From Pseudomonas sp. P5_109 (lineage in GTDB: Bacteria > Pseudomonadota > Gammaproteobacteria > Pseudomonadales > Pseudomonadaceae), in assembly GCF_034009455.1 (NCBI RefSeq), contig NZ_CP125380.1, positions 2,989,501 through 3,053,500 of the forward strand: 64,000 bases of DNA, read 5' to 3'. Positions within the stretch are counted from its first letter, which is position 1. Every line of letters starts with the position of its first letter. The notes under the pieces were generated by a model. That model saw only the letters and a list, made by a program, of their open reading frames with translations, was not told the DNA's origin and did no database searches. This document shows, one piece after another, positions 51,761 to 60,555 of this stretch. Position numbers and translations under genes: made by a program.

Positions 51761-52675
51761 ATGGCGATCAACTTCGACCTCAATGACCTGCAAGCCTTCC
51801 GTGCCGTGGTCGAGCAGGGCAGCTTTCGCAAGGCCGCCGATGCGGTGCGCATTTCCCAGCCCGCCTTGAGCCGGCGCATCGAAAAGCTCGAAGACGCCCT
51901 TGGCGTGCGGCTGTTCGAACGCACCACGCGCAAGGTCAGCCTGACTCAGGCCGGACGCGGTTTCATGCCCAGCGTCGAACGCCTGCTGGACGATCTGGAT
52001 GTGGCGTTGCTGGGCATCAGTGAAGTCGCTTCGACCCGGCTTGGCCACGTCACGGTCGCCTGTGTGCCGTCGGCGGCGTATTACTTCATGCCGCGGGTGA
52101 TCGCGCACTATCACCGCCAGTTTCCGCGGATCAAGGTCAAGGTGCTCGATTCCAGTGCCCACGAAGTGTTGAGTGCGGTGGTCAATGGCGAGGCGGATTT
52201 CGGCCTGAGTTTCATGGGCACCCTGGAAGCCGAAGTGGATTTCGAGCCCCTGGTGCAAGAGGGGTATGTCGTGGCATGCCGGCGCGATCATCCGCTGGCG
52301 GGGCGCAGCAGCGTGACCTGGGACGAGTTCTATCAGCAGGATTACATCTCGCTGGATAAAACCTCGGGCAACCGTTTTCTGCTGGACCAGGCGCTGACCG
52401 GGGTGGTGCCGCAGCGGCCGAGCATCTGCGAAACCCGGCACGTGACCACCATGATCGGTCTGGTGGAGGCAGGGTTGGGGGTGGCGGCGGTGCCGTTGAT
52501 GGCGATGCCGGCGGCGGATCATCCGATCCTTACGCGGGTGCCGCTGACCGATCCGCAAGTGATGCGTAGCGTCGGTCTGATCAAGCGCCGGGGTCGAACC
52601 CTGACCCCGGCGGCACTGGAGCTGGAACGGCTGGTGGTAGAAATGAAAGTCGTGCAGCCGTCGGTCAACGGCTGA
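51761..52675 (+). CDS. LysR-family regulator
   Basis: The 304-residue LysR protein begins MAINFDLNDLQAFRAVVEQG with the helix-turn-helix ADAVRISQPALSRRIEKLED, and has an effector domain (SSAHEVLSAVVNGEADFGLS). ATG 51761 has GAG upstream; an upstream ATG at 51746 is unlikely. It is convergent with the ModA-like binding-protein gene (11-bp overlap). It may control that gene and the CitA-like symporter. Confidence 0.85.
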   Translation: MAINFDLNDLQAFRAVVEQGSFRKAADAVRISQPALSRRIEKLEDALGVRLFERTTRKVSLTQAGRGFMPSVERLLDDLDVALLGISEVASTRLGHVTVACVPSAAYYFMPRVIAHYHRQFPRIKVKVLDSSAHEVLSAVVNGEADFGLSFMGTLEAEVDFEPLVQEGYVVACRRDHPLAGRSSVTWDEFYQQDYISLDKTSGNRFLLDQALTGVVPQRPSICETRHVTTMIGLVEAGLGVAAVPLMAMPAADHPILTRVPLTDPQVMRSVGLIKRRGRTLTPAALELERLVVEMKVVQPSVNG

Positions 52676-53441
52676 CCGAGTCCAGCCCGGTCGCTTTCAC
52701 GTCCGCTTGCGCCTGGGCCGAGGCCAGGTATTCCAGCAAGGCCTTGGCTTCGGCCGGGTGCCGGGCGCCTACCGGGATACCGGCGGCAAACCGGGTGACC
52801 GACTGCACTGACTCCGGAATCTTCGCCACGAAACTCACCCCCGGCACCGGCAACAATTCGCTGACCTGCTGGAAACCCAATTGATAGTCGCCAGTGGCAA
52901 CCACCGAGCCCACGGGGATTTTCGGCACCATCGTCGATTTGGGCTTGAGCTGGTCTTCGATCCCCAGGCGTTTGAACAGCTGCTGCTCGATGTAAACGCC
53001 GCTGGCACTGTCGGAGTAGGCCACCGATTTCGCCTCGAGCAGGGTCTTTTTCAGGCCCTCGACATTGCTGATGTCCGGCTTCGGCGCACCTTCGCGCACC
53101 ACCAGGCCAATGCGCGAGTCGGCCAGTTCGACCCGAGAAGCAGCGTCGACTTTGCCTTGTTTGATCAGATCATCCAGGGCGTAGCCGACCATGATCACTA
53201 CGTCGGCTTGCTCACCGCGGGCCAGGCGATTGGGAATCGCCTCCGGGGCCTTGCCCATGGAGGGGCCGAGCGCGGTGTCGAGGGTGTTGCCGGTGGCGGC
53301 GGCGAACTTCGGGCCGAGGATCTTGTAGGCCGCGGTGAAACCGCCGGAGGTCATCACACGGACCTCTTCAGCCTGGGCCAGGTTGCTCAGGCCAAAGGTG
53401 GCCGCCAACACGAGGGCGGCGAATTTGAACGGTTTCTTCAT
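52665..53441 (-). CDS. Periplasmic ModA-like substrate-binding protein
   Basis: The 258-residue protein has a Sec signal peptide (MKKPFKFAALVLAATFGLSNLAQA-type, cleavage after residue 24) and a bi-lobed binding-protein body (FTAAYKILGPKFAAATGNTL; SDSASGVYIEQQLFKRLGIE). It resembles molybdate/oxyanion-type solute-binding proteins but is not next to modBC. It lies 26 bases after the CitA-like symporter gene on the same strand. ATG 53441 is chosen over ATG 53447, two codons upstream, because of ribosome-site spacing. Its 3' end overlaps the LysR gene end by 11 bases. Confidence 0.78.
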   Translation of the reverse strand: MKKPFKFAALVLAATFGLSNLAQAEEVRVMTSGGFTAAYKILGPKFAAATGNTLDTALGPSMGKAPEAIPNRLARGEQADVVIMVGYALDDLIKQGKVDAASRVELADSRIGLVVREGAPKPDISNVEGLKKTLLEAKSVAYSDSASGVYIEQQLFKRLGIEDQLKPKSTMVPKIPVGSVVATGDYQLGFQQVSELLPVPGVSFVAKIPESVQSVTRFAAGIPVGARHPAEAKALLEYLASAQAQADVKATGLDSVSR

Positions 53442-53467
53442 GGTCATGGTCTCGACAAAGGGCAGGT

Positions 53468-54772
53468 TCACGACGCCACCGGATGCAGATGATTCGAGGC
53501 GCGGCGATAGAGCATCAGCGTCGCGCACAGCGCGCACAGTGCTGCAAAGCTCATCCAGTAACCGGGCGCGGCCTTGTCGCCGGTGTACTGGATCAACAAG
53601 GTCGACATCGCCGGGGTGAACCCGCCGAACACGGCCGTGGCCAGGCTATAGGCGAGGGAGAAGCCGGCCACCCGAACCTCCACGGGCATGATCTCCGTGA
53701 GCGCCGGGATCATCGCGCCGTTGTACAGGCCGTAGATGAACGACAGCCACAACAGCACCAGCAGCATGTGCATGAAGCTGGGCGCGTTGACCAGAAAGGT
53801 CAGCATCGGATAGGTGGTGGCGATGGCCAGCAACGCCATGGCGATCAACACCGGGCGTCGACCGATACGGTCCGAGAGCGCGCCGCCAATCGGCAGCCAG
53901 ATGAAGTTCGAAACGCCGACCAGCAAGGTCACCAGCAGCGCATCGGACGTGCTCAGGTGCAGCACGGTTTTACCGAAGGTCGGTGCGTACACCGTGATCA
54001 GGTAGAACGCGGTGGTGGTCAGCGCGACCATCATCATGCCGGCGAACACGATCAGCCAGTTTTGCCCCAGGGTACGGAACACTTCACCCATGCTCGGGCG
54101 ATGTTTACGGGTGGCGAATTCTTCGGTTTCTTCCAGGTTGCGGCGCAACAGGAAAATGAAGGGCACAATCATGCAGCCGACGAAGAACGGAATCCGCCAG
54201 CCCCAGTCGGCAATCACACTCGGTGCCATCCACTGGTTCAAGGCGTAACCCAGCGCAGCGGCGACGATGATCGCCACTTGCTGGCTGCCCGACTGCCAGC
54301 TGGTGAAGAATCCCTTGTGGCCGGGCGTGGCGATTTCGGCCAGGTACACCGACACGCCACCCAGTTCCGCACCGGCGGAAAAGCCCTGCAGCAGCCGCCC
54401 GATCAGCACCAGGGCCGGGGCGAACAAGCCGATGGTTTCGTAACCGGGCACCAGCACAATCAGAATGGTGCCGCTGGCCATGATCGACAGGGTCAGGATC
54501 AAGCCTTTGCGCCGGCCCACGTCATCGATGTAAGCACCCAGTACCACCGCGCCCAGCGGACGCATCAGGAAGCCTGCGCCGAACACCGCGAAGGTCATCA
54601 TCAGCGAGGCGAATTCGCTGCTGGCCGGAAAGAACACGGCAGCGATCTGCGTGGCATAGAAGCCAAAAAGGAAGAAGTCGAACTGTTCGAGGAAATTGCC
54701 CGAGGTGACCCGGAAGATCGCGCTGGCCCGGGAGCGACCGGTAGTCGCGGACCGTTGGATTGATGCTGTCAT
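53468..54772 (-). CDS. MFS organic-acid symporter (CitA/TcuC-like)
   Basis: The 434-residue membrane protein has the MHS pattern: [40 protein letters not shown] with RRKG between segments 2 and 3, and [20 protein letters not shown] before segment 5. It is close in length and sequence to citrate/tricarballylate:proton symporters (CitA, TcuC). ATG 54772 follows AGGT. It is upstream of the ModA-like binding-protein gene on the same strand, an unusual pairing. Substrate is inferred to be a di- or tricarboxylate. Confidence 0.85.
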   Translation of the reverse strand: MTASIQRSATTGRSRASAIFRVTSGNFLEQFDFFLFGFYATQIAAVFFPASSEFASLMMTFAVFGAGFLMRPLGAVVLGAYIDDVGRRKGLILTLSIMASGTILIVLVPGYETIGLFAPALVLIGRLLQGFSAGAELGGVSVYLAEIATPGHKGFFTSWQSGSQQVAIIVAAALGYALNQWMAPSVIADWGWRIPFFVGCMIVPFIFLLRRNLEETEEFATRKHRPSMGEVFRTLGQNWLIVFAGMMMVALTTTAFYLITVYAPTFGKTVLHLSTSDALLVTLLVGVSNFIWLPIGGALSDRIGRRPVLIAMALLAIATTYPMLTFLVNAPSFMHMLLVLLWLSFIYGLYNGAMIPALTEIMPVEVRVAGFSLAYSLATAVFGGFTPAMSTLLIQYTGDKAAPGYWMSFAALCALCATLMLYRRASNHLHPVAS

Positions 54773-54926
54773 TGACCTGTACTCCACCGCTTTTATGACG
54801 TGCGCCGGTTGGATGCGGCGCACGGTTCTTATTGAGGCGGATAGTGGAGCAGGGCTATCGATATGTTAATTGCATTGTTGGCATGCATTGATGTGTGAAG
54901 TGGATCAATGCCTGCGTGGGGATAGA

Positions 54927-56000
54927 CTATTGGCTATGTGCTCGCACCACGCTGTCGGTGCCCAATCGATACTGATTGTTCCCGCTGCGCTTGGCTTCAT
55001 ACATCGCCAGGTCGGCAATGTGCAGCAGGCGGTCGATGCTCGGCGCGTGATCGGGGAACACCGCGACGCCCAGGCTGGTGCCGATGTGGCGCTGGTCGTT
55101 GCCGATGGTGATGGGCGGGGAGAGCTCGACGAAGATTTTCTGGCAGATGGTGCGCGCTTCGTCTTGCAGGCTTTTGCCTTGGGGCAAGTCCTGGAGGATG
55201 ACCACGAATTCGTCGCCACCGATCCGGGCGACGGTGTCGGTGCCACGCAGAATGCGCTTGAGTCGTGTCGCGGTAGTGACCAGCACGCGGTCGCCGGCCG
55301 CATGACCATAGCGGTCATTGATGACCTTGAAGCCATTGAGATCGACAAACACCAGGGCCACCCGCGTGGCGCTGATGCGCGCCTGCTCCAGCGCTTCGGA
55401 CAGGCGCTCTTCGAGCACCAGGCGATTGGGCAGGCCGGTCAGCGGGTCGAAATGGGCCAGGTGCTTGAGGTAGCTGGCCGAGGCCTTTTCTTCGGTGATG
55501 TCGCGTACCACGCCCATCATCTTGATCGTTTCTTCATGGTCGTTCTTGACCACGTTGCCGGTTTCGCGCAGCCAGCGGATCGTGCCGTCGGGCCAGACCA
55601 CGCGGTATTCCTCATCATGGTTTTCGCCGGTTTCCAGGCAGCGCAGTTCGCCGGCGCGAACCCTGAGCCGGTCGTCCGGGTGCACGCAGGAGCAGAACAG
55701 CGCATAAGAGGGCGTAACTTCGCCGATCTTGAAGCCGAACATGCCGAAAATGGCATCTGACCAGTACAAACGGTCGGTGTCGACATCCCAATCCCAAGTG
55801 CCGATGCGAGCGAAATACTGGCTGCGCTTGAAGCGCTCGGCGTCGCCATCCTGGTGGATGTTCCGGCCTTCGGACAGGTTATTGATGATCGTGCGGTACT
55901 GCGCCAGTTGCTTTTGCAGCAAGCGTACGCGCCAGATCAACACGACGATCAGGGTGAGCGTCATAAAACCAAGGATGGCGCTGGTCCAGAGCATGATCAT
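54927..56000 (-). CDS. PAS-GGDEF diguanylate cyclase
   Basis: The 357-residue protein has one N-terminal membrane helix (LGFMTLTLIVVLIWRVRLLQ), a PAS domain (about residues 60-170: WDWDVDTDRLYWSDAIFGMF; WLRETGNVVKNDHEETIKMM), and a C-terminal GGDEF domain. The active-site motif is intact (RIGGDEFVV), and an I-site RxxD (RGTD) lies five residues upstream, so product inhibition is expected. It should make c-di-GMP at the inner membrane in response to an unknown PAS signal. Confidence 0.92.
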   Translation of the reverse strand: MIMLWTSAILGFMTLTLIVVLIWRVRLLQKQLAQYRTIINNLSEGRNIHQDGDAERFKRSQYFARIGTWDWDVDTDRLYWSDAIFGMFGFKIGEVTPSYALFCSCVHPDDRLRVRAGELRCLETGENHDEEYRVVWPDGTIRWLRETGNVVKNDHEETIKMMGVVRDITEEKASASYLKHLAHFDPLTGLPNRLVLEERLSEALEQARISATRVALVFVDLNGFKVINDRYGHAAGDRVLVTTATRLKRILRGTDTVARIGGDEFVVILQDLPQGKSLQDEARTICQKIFVELSPPITIGNDQRHIGTSLGVAVFPDHAPSIDRLLHIADLAMYEAKRSGNNQYRLGTDSVVRAHSQ

Positions 56001-56173
56001 TCGGGCATGGCCATCAGGGCGTTGAACCGTACGGGTCGTAGTTGATTATCTTAGTTCAGCAAACAGCTTTAATCGCCGCGCGCGGAGACGGCAAGGGTTG
56101 CCAACCGACGGCAAATCTGGGAAAACGGCGCCCATCAGGCCCTTGAGGGCGAGTGAGCATACGAGTGAATTCA

Positions 56174-56512
56174 ATGAATGACGAGCTTCAGGTAATCGAT
56201 CTTCAGTTGGGTGAAGGAAAAGCCGCCGTAAAAGGCGCACTGATCACCACCCAGTACCGTGGCTGGTTGGAGGACGGGACTGAATTCGACTCCTCCTACA
56301 GCCGTGGCAAACCCTTCCAGTGCGTGATCGGCACCGGGCGGGTCATCAAGGGCTGGGACCAGGGCATCATGGGCATGCAGGTCGGTGGCAAGCGCAAATT
56401 GCTGGTGCCGGCGCACCTGGCCTATGGCGAACGCACCATGGGCAAGATCACGCCGAATTCGAACCTGATCTTCGAAATTGAATTGCTGGAAGTGCTGACG
56501 CGGGATGATTGA
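56174..56512 (+). CDS. FKBP-type peptidyl-prolyl isomerase
   Basis: The 112-residue cytoplasmic protein has the FKBP core: GALITTQYRGWLEDGTEFDS, SRGKPFQCVIGTGRVIKGWD, and VPAHLAYGERTMGKI near the C-terminus. There is no signal peptide. ATG 56174 (MNDELQVIDL) is chosen over the upstream ATG 56153. Its end lies 22 bases before the MEKHLA gene, so the two are probably co-transcribed. It catalyses proline cis-trans isomerisation. Confidence 0.9.
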   Translation: MNDELQVIDLQLGEGKAAVKGALITTQYRGWLEDGTEFDSSYSRGKPFQCVIGTGRVIKGWDQGIMGMQVGGKRKLLVPAHLAYGERTMGKITPNSNLIFEIELLEVLTRDD

Positions 56513-56534
56513 CCGCGTTTGTCAGGGAGAATGC

Positions 56535-57011
56535 ATGTTGCGCAACGATGAATACGCCACGGCCATCGAACTGCTGGACGAGTCCTATCGGCACTGGACC
56601 GGCGAACACCTGCCAGCGCCGCAGTCGCTGACCGCACTGGAACGCCTGCACTGGTTGCACGCCCACGCGCCCTACAGTCTGCTGGCCCACGGCACTGAAG
56701 ACGATCCTGTGTTTTTCTACGCCAATGAACAGGCGCTGGCCTGCTTCAAGTACCCGCGCCCGGAGTTTCTGGGCATGCCGTCACGCTTCAGCGCCTCGCC
56801 ACTGGATCGCGCGGTGCGCCAGACCCTGCTGGAGCAGGTCACGGCCCATGGCATTGCTCATGGTTACAGTGGCTATCGGGTGGATCGGCAAGGGAATGCC
56901 TTCATGATTCATGAAGGCAAGGTGTGGACGCTCATCGATCAACACGGTGGGCGGGTGGGGCAGGCGGCGTTGTTCTGGCCGGATGCTGCACGGGTTGGGC
57001 AGTTGGGCTGA
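56535..57011 (+). CDS. MEKHLA-domain protein
   Basis: The 158-residue protein has MEKHLA-domain features, a PAS-related fold known from plant HD-ZIP III C-termini and bacteria: VFFYANEQALACFKYPRPEF with LGMPSRFSASP, and FMIHEGKVWTLIDQHG near the end. ATG 56535 follows GGGAG by 6 bases; an ATG at 56531 is out of frame. It follows the FKBP gene by 22 bases. The ligand and role are unknown; redox or light sensing has been suggested for the family. Confidence 0.8.
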   Translation: MLRNDEYATAIELLDESYRHWTGEHLPAPQSLTALERLHWLHAHAPYSLLAHGTEDDPVFFYANEQALACFKYPRPEFLGMPSRFSASPLDRAVRQTLLEQVTAHGIAHGYSGYRVDRQGNAFMIHEGKVWTLIDQHGGRVGQAALFWPDAARVGQLG

Positions 57012-57018
57012 TCGTCGA

Positions 57019-58140
57019 TCACGCGGCTGGCCAATCCGAGAACAGCGCAATTCGTCCATTGGCGGACGGGCGGTAATGCCAGATCAGGCGATCCAGTGCC
57101 GGCCGCATCGCCAGAATTTGCCGGACGGTAGCGCCAGCAATGCTCAGCGCCAGTGTTTGCCCCGGACATTGATGGCGCCCCGCACCAAAAGTGAAGCTGC
57201 GCCGGTTCGGGCGTTCGAGCAGGAATGCGTCGGGGTTGTCGTTGAGTTGCGGGTCGCGATTGGCCGAGGCCAGCAGCACCAGGATCACATCACCGGCATT
57301 CAGAGCCACGCCGTCAATCTCGCAGGGGGCGGCGACGAAGCGGCGGGTGTTCTGTACCGGCGGGTCGAAGCGCTGCACTTCCGCCACCAGGTCTTCGATG
57401 TGGGTTGAATCACTGCGCAACGACGGGTGTTGAATCAGTGCCAGCAAGGCATTGCCGATCAGCCCGGCCGTGGCCTCGAAGGTCTGGGAGAACAGGCCGA
57501 TCAGGTTGGCGATCAACGATGGCGTTGCGTCGGCGGCGAAGCGCTGGCGGATTCCTGCAAGCAGATGGCTGTGGTTGTGCGGATCGTCGAGCAATTCGAT
57601 GAAGTAACCGCTCAACTGTTCGGCGGCGGCATGGGCGGCAGCCAGTTGTGCGGGGCTGCTCAGGGGCGACAGGCAGGCCACGAAATCCGCCGTCAGTTCG
57701 CTGATGGCGCGACCCTGGGCCGGGGTGAAGCCCAGCAACGCCGCCACCACGCACACCGGTCCGCGGAACATGGCGTTGTACAGGCCAGCGGCGTCGGCGG
57801 TGATCAATCGGGCGCTGACCAGGGCCTCGACTTGCTGCGCATCGATCAATTCCAGCCCCGGCGCAATCGCCGCCCGTGGGCAACGCTGGCGCTCGCCCTC
57901 ATTCATGCGCATCAATTGACCGAACACCTGGCCGGCCATGCCGTCGGCAATCGCCTTGGGGATTGGCTCCTGCGCCGGTCGAACGTGGCAATCGGGATGC
58001 GCCAGCACGGCGGCCACCGCTTGGGCGCTGCTGGCCAGCCACATGTTCAGCCCCGGATAAAAAACCAACCCACCCTCGGCACGCAGTTGTGCGTAGTAGG
58101 GATAGGGATCGGAATGGGTCGCAGCGATGATCGGGTCCAT
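57019..58140 (-). CDS. Cytochrome P450 (short, unusual I-helix)
   Basis: The 373-residue bacterial class I-type P450 has the heme-binding loop FTFGAGRHQCPG (Cys325) and the K-helix ExxR in EVQRFDPPVQNTRR. The usual I-helix AGxET acid-alcohol pair appears as SQTFEAT, so the usual conserved Thr is replaced or shifted. It is shorter than typical soluble P450s (about 400). No ferredoxin or reductase gene is adjacent. It is divergent from the ArsR-type regulator gene (79-bp gap), and AACAACAAAAGG (a possible Hfq/Crc motif) lies before its ATG 58140. Confidence 0.88.
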   Translation of the reverse strand: MDPIIAATHSDPYPYYAQLRAEGGLVFYPGLNMWLASSAQAVAAVLAHPDCHVRPAQEPIPKAIADGMAGQVFGQLMRMNEGERQRCPRAAIAPGLELIDAQQVEALVSARLITADAAGLYNAMFRGPVCVVAALLGFTPAQGRAISELTADFVACLSPLSSPAQLAAAHAAAEQLSGYFIELLDDPHNHSHLLAGIRQRFAADATPSLIANLIGLFSQTFEATAGLIGNALLALIQHPSLRSDSTHIEDLVAEVQRFDPPVQNTRRFVAAPCEIDGVALNAGDVILVLLASANRDPQLNDNPDAFLLERPNRRSFTFGAGRHQCPGQTLALSIAGATVRQILAMRPALDRLIWHYRPSANGRIALFSDWPAA

Positions 58141-58150
58141 GGGTCACAGC

Positions 58151-58163
58151 CTTTTGTTGTTGG
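58151..58163 (-). promoter_or_regulatory. Hfq/Crc-type A-rich motif before P450 gene
   Basis: On the minus strand this reads CCAACAACAAAAG, 10 bases before ATG 58140. It fits the AANAANAA pattern of Hfq/Crc targets. Shorter than the motif at 47421; binding is inferred. Confidence 0.45.
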
Positions 58164-58219
58164 AAAGTGTTGCTACTATCTCCAGTCCGAAAGGCTGTTG
58201 ATTCGTCCGGGAGCGAAAT

Positions 58220-58993
58220 ATGAGCGCAGAACAACACGACACCGGCGTCTCGCAGGTGGCGGCAGCCATCGCTGAGCCGGCGCGGACGAAAATCCTCTGT
58301 TCGCTGATGGACGGCCACGCCCGCACCAGTACCGAACTGGCGGCGGTGGCCGAAGTCAGCGCGTCGACCGCGAGTGCCCACCTGGCCAAACTCAAGGAGC
58401 TGGCGCTGGTGCGGCTGCACGTCCAGGGACGTCACCGCTATTACAGCCTCGCGGACAAACGCGTGGCCCAGGCCCTGGAAGCGCTGATGGTGATCGGCCA
58501 GAACACCGCGCCGGGCTTCCAGTCGCGTACCCCGGATCGCCTGCAATTTGCCCGCACCTGCTACGACCACATGGCAGGCACCCTGGCCGTGCTGTTGCAT
58601 GACCGGATGCTTGAAGCGGGCTGGCTGGAGGAAACCGACGAACAGGCCTATCGCTTGAGTGACAGTGGTTCGGCAATGTTTCAGGGGCTTGGGATCGAGG
58701 TACAGGACTTGAGCACCTTGCGCCGCCGCTTTGCCTGCCCGTGCCTGGACTGGAGCATGCGCCGACCACATCTGGGAGGATCGCTGGGCGCGGCCTTGCT
58801 GCAAACGGCGCTCAAGCGCAAGTGGGTGACGCAGGATCTGGACAGTCGGGCGTTGGCGTTGACGGCGTTGGGGCGCAGGGAAATGGCGAGGCGGTTTGGG
58901 TTTGAGTTGCCGCTGCTGGTTGAAGGTAACGGGAAAAGATCACCGCTTGCGGCGGCTCCGACCACAACGGGGGTGTCCGTTAACGATCAATAG
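58220..58993 (+). CDS. ArsR-type winged-helix regulator beside the P450 gene
   Basis: The 257-residue regulator has an N-terminal ArsR-like winged helix (about residues 10-95: AEPARTKILCSLMDGHARTS, ELAAVAEVSASTASAHLAKL, then KELALVRLHVQGRHRYYSLA). A long C-terminal domain (PDRLQFARTCYDHMAGTLAV and LHDRMLEAGWLEE) has Cys residues in RRFACPCLDWSMRR. No typical ArsR metal site is evident. It is divergent from the P450 gene and probably represses it. The C-terminal extension could bind the inducer. Confidence 0.83.
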   Translation: MSAEQHDTGVSQVAAAIAEPARTKILCSLMDGHARTSTELAAVAEVSASTASAHLAKLKELALVRLHVQGRHRYYSLADKRVAQALEALMVIGQNTAPGFQSRTPDRLQFARTCYDHMAGTLAVLLHDRMLEAGWLEETDEQAYRLSDSGSAMFQGLGIEVQDLSTLRRRFACPCLDWSMRRPHLGGSLGAALLQTALKRKWVTQDLDSRALALTALGRREMARRFGFELPLLVEGNGKRSPLAAAPTTTGVSVNDQ

Positions 58994-59027
58994 CATTTTT
59001 CCGGTTGTTTCTGCGGTGGCCGACATA

Positions 59028-59198
59028 CTGCCTTCGCGGGCAAGCCCGCTCCCACAGGGGTTTACAGGGCGCACAAGATCTGCGAACGACACAAAACCAG
59101 TGTGGGAGCGGGCTTGCTCGCGAAAGCGGTGTGTCAGGCAATGATGATGTCGAATCTGACGGCCCCTTCGCGAGCAAGCCCGCTCCCACAGGGGGCGT
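59028..59198. repeat. REP cluster after ArsR-type gene
   Basis: Three GTGGGAGCGGGCTTG-type elements lie here in alternating orientation: inverse near 59034-59056, plus near 59101-59122, inverse near 59167-59191. No gene is present between 58994 and 59277. Confidence 0.85.
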
Positions 59199-59223
59199 GG
59201 TGGGTTTGTCAGTACAATGCAAA

Positions 59224-59262
59224 CAAAAGCCCCCCATCGATCACTCGATGGGGGGCTTTTGT
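59224..59262. terminator. Strong bidirectional terminator after ilvE
   Basis: CAAAAGCCCCCCATCGA and TCGATGGGGGGCTTTTG form a perfect 17-bp stem around TCAC, with A/T runs on both sides. It ends ilvE (minus strand) 16 bases after its stop codon. Confidence 0.9.
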
Positions 59263-59277
59263 GCGTCTGGCGTCAGG

Positions 59278-60297
59278 TCAAACCTTGACGATCCAGCCCG
59301 CTGGCGCTTCGATGTCGCCGGTTTGCACGCCGGTCAGCTCTTTGTAGAGCTTCTGGGTGACCGGGCCGACTTCGGTTTCGCTGTGGAACACGTGCAGGTG
59401 GTCGTTGTAGTCGATGCCACCAATCGGCGTGATCACCGCAGCGGTACCACAAGCGCCGGCTTCCTTGAAGTCGGAGAGCTTGTCGATCAACACGTCACCT
59501 TCAACCACTTCCAGGCCCAGACGGGTCTTGGCCAGCTCGATCAGCGACAGACGGGTGATGCCCGGCAGTACCGATGGCGAGTTCGGGGTCACGAACTTGT
59601 TGTCGTGGGTGATCCCGAAGAAGTTGGCCGAACCCACTTCCTCGATCTTGGTGTGGGTCATCGGATCCAGGTAGATGGCGTCGGCGAAGTGGGCTTTCTT
59701 GGCCTTGGAGCCCGGCATCAGGCTGGCGGCGTAGTTGCCACCGACCTTGGCGGCACCGGTGCCCTGTGGCGCGGCGCGGTCGTAGCTGGAGATCTGGAAG
59801 TTGTGCGGGGTCAGGCCGCCCTTGAAGTAGGCGCCAACCGGGATGCAGAAGATCGAGAAGATGAACTCCGGCGCGGTACGCACGCCGATGTTGTCACCCA
59901 CGCCGATCACGAACGGACGCAGGTACAGCGCGCCGCCGGTGCCGTACGGCGGAATGAAACGCTCGTTGGCACGGACCACTTCCTTGCAGGCTTCGATGAA
60001 CTGCTCGGTGTCGACCAGCGGCATCAGCAGGCGCGCGCAGCTGCGCTGCATGCGCAGGGCGTTCTGGTCCGGGCGGAACAGGTTGATCGAGCCGTCCTTG
60101 CAACGATAGGCCTTCATGCCTTCGAAGCATTGCTGGCCATAGTGAAGGGCAGTGGAGCCTTCGCTGATGTGCAGCACATTGTCTTCGGTCAGGGTGCCTT
60201 TGTCCCACTCGCCATTGCGAAAGTACGACAGATAGCGCTTGTCGGTCTTGATGTAGTCAAAACCCAGCTTGTCCCAATTGATGCTTTCGTTACCCAT
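59278..60297 (-). CDS. ilvE: Branched-chain amino acid aminotransferase
   Basis: The 339-residue PLP class IV enzyme has the Schiff-base lysine in GTGAAKVGGNYAASL (about residue 198) and the motifs QQCFEGMKAYRCKDG, RPFVIGVGDNIGV and GACGTAAVITPIGG. It transaminates leucine, isoleucine and valine with 2-oxoglutarate. ATG 60297 follows GAGGG; an ATG at 60312 lacks a site. It lies downstream of lpdV on the same strand across a gap containing REP sequences, so it likely has its own promoter. In function it links to the bkd genes beside it. Confidence 0.94.
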   Translation of the reverse strand: MGNESINWDKLGFDYIKTDKRYLSYFRNGEWDKGTLTEDNVLHISEGSTALHYGQQCFEGMKAYRCKDGSINLFRPDQNALRMQRSCARLLMPLVDTEQFIEACKEVVRANERFIPPYGTGGALYLRPFVIGVGDNIGVRTAPEFIFSIFCIPVGAYFKGGLTPHNFQISSYDRAAPQGTGAAKVGGNYAASLMPGSKAKKAHFADAIYLDPMTHTKIEEVGSANFFGITHDNKFVTPNSPSVLPGITRLSLIELAKTRLGLEVVEGDVLIDKLSDFKEAGACGTAAVITPIGGIDYNDHLHVFHSETEVGPVTQKLYKELTGVQTGDIEAPAGWIVKV

Positions 60298-60439
60298 GAC
60301 ACCCTCTATCACTTAACAACCGCCGAAACGGTTCAAGGCTTCTGACGTTTTTTGGATGGGCACAACAATACTTCATTCTTGGGCTAAATCGCAGCCCAGA
60401 CTATCGGCTGATCGGCAGATAATTCGCATTGACCTTGAG

Positions 60440-60525
60440 AATTCGCGAGCAAGCCCGCTCCCACATTTGGAATGCATTCCCCCTGTGGGAGCGGCGGTGC
60501 GACGATTCGACTTGCTCGCGAAGAG
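60440..60525. repeat. REP elements, one interrupted
   Basis: CGAGCAAGCCCGCTCCCACA (about 60448) is followed by CTGTGGGAGCGGCGGTGCGA near 60483, where the usual palindrome centre is replaced by about 16 bases (GGTGCGACGATTCGAC) before CTTGCTCGCG resumes. An intergenic repeat pair between lpdV and ilvE. Confidence 0.8.
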
Positions 60526-60555
60526 GCCATTACAGCCACCATCAATCGCCCTGAA

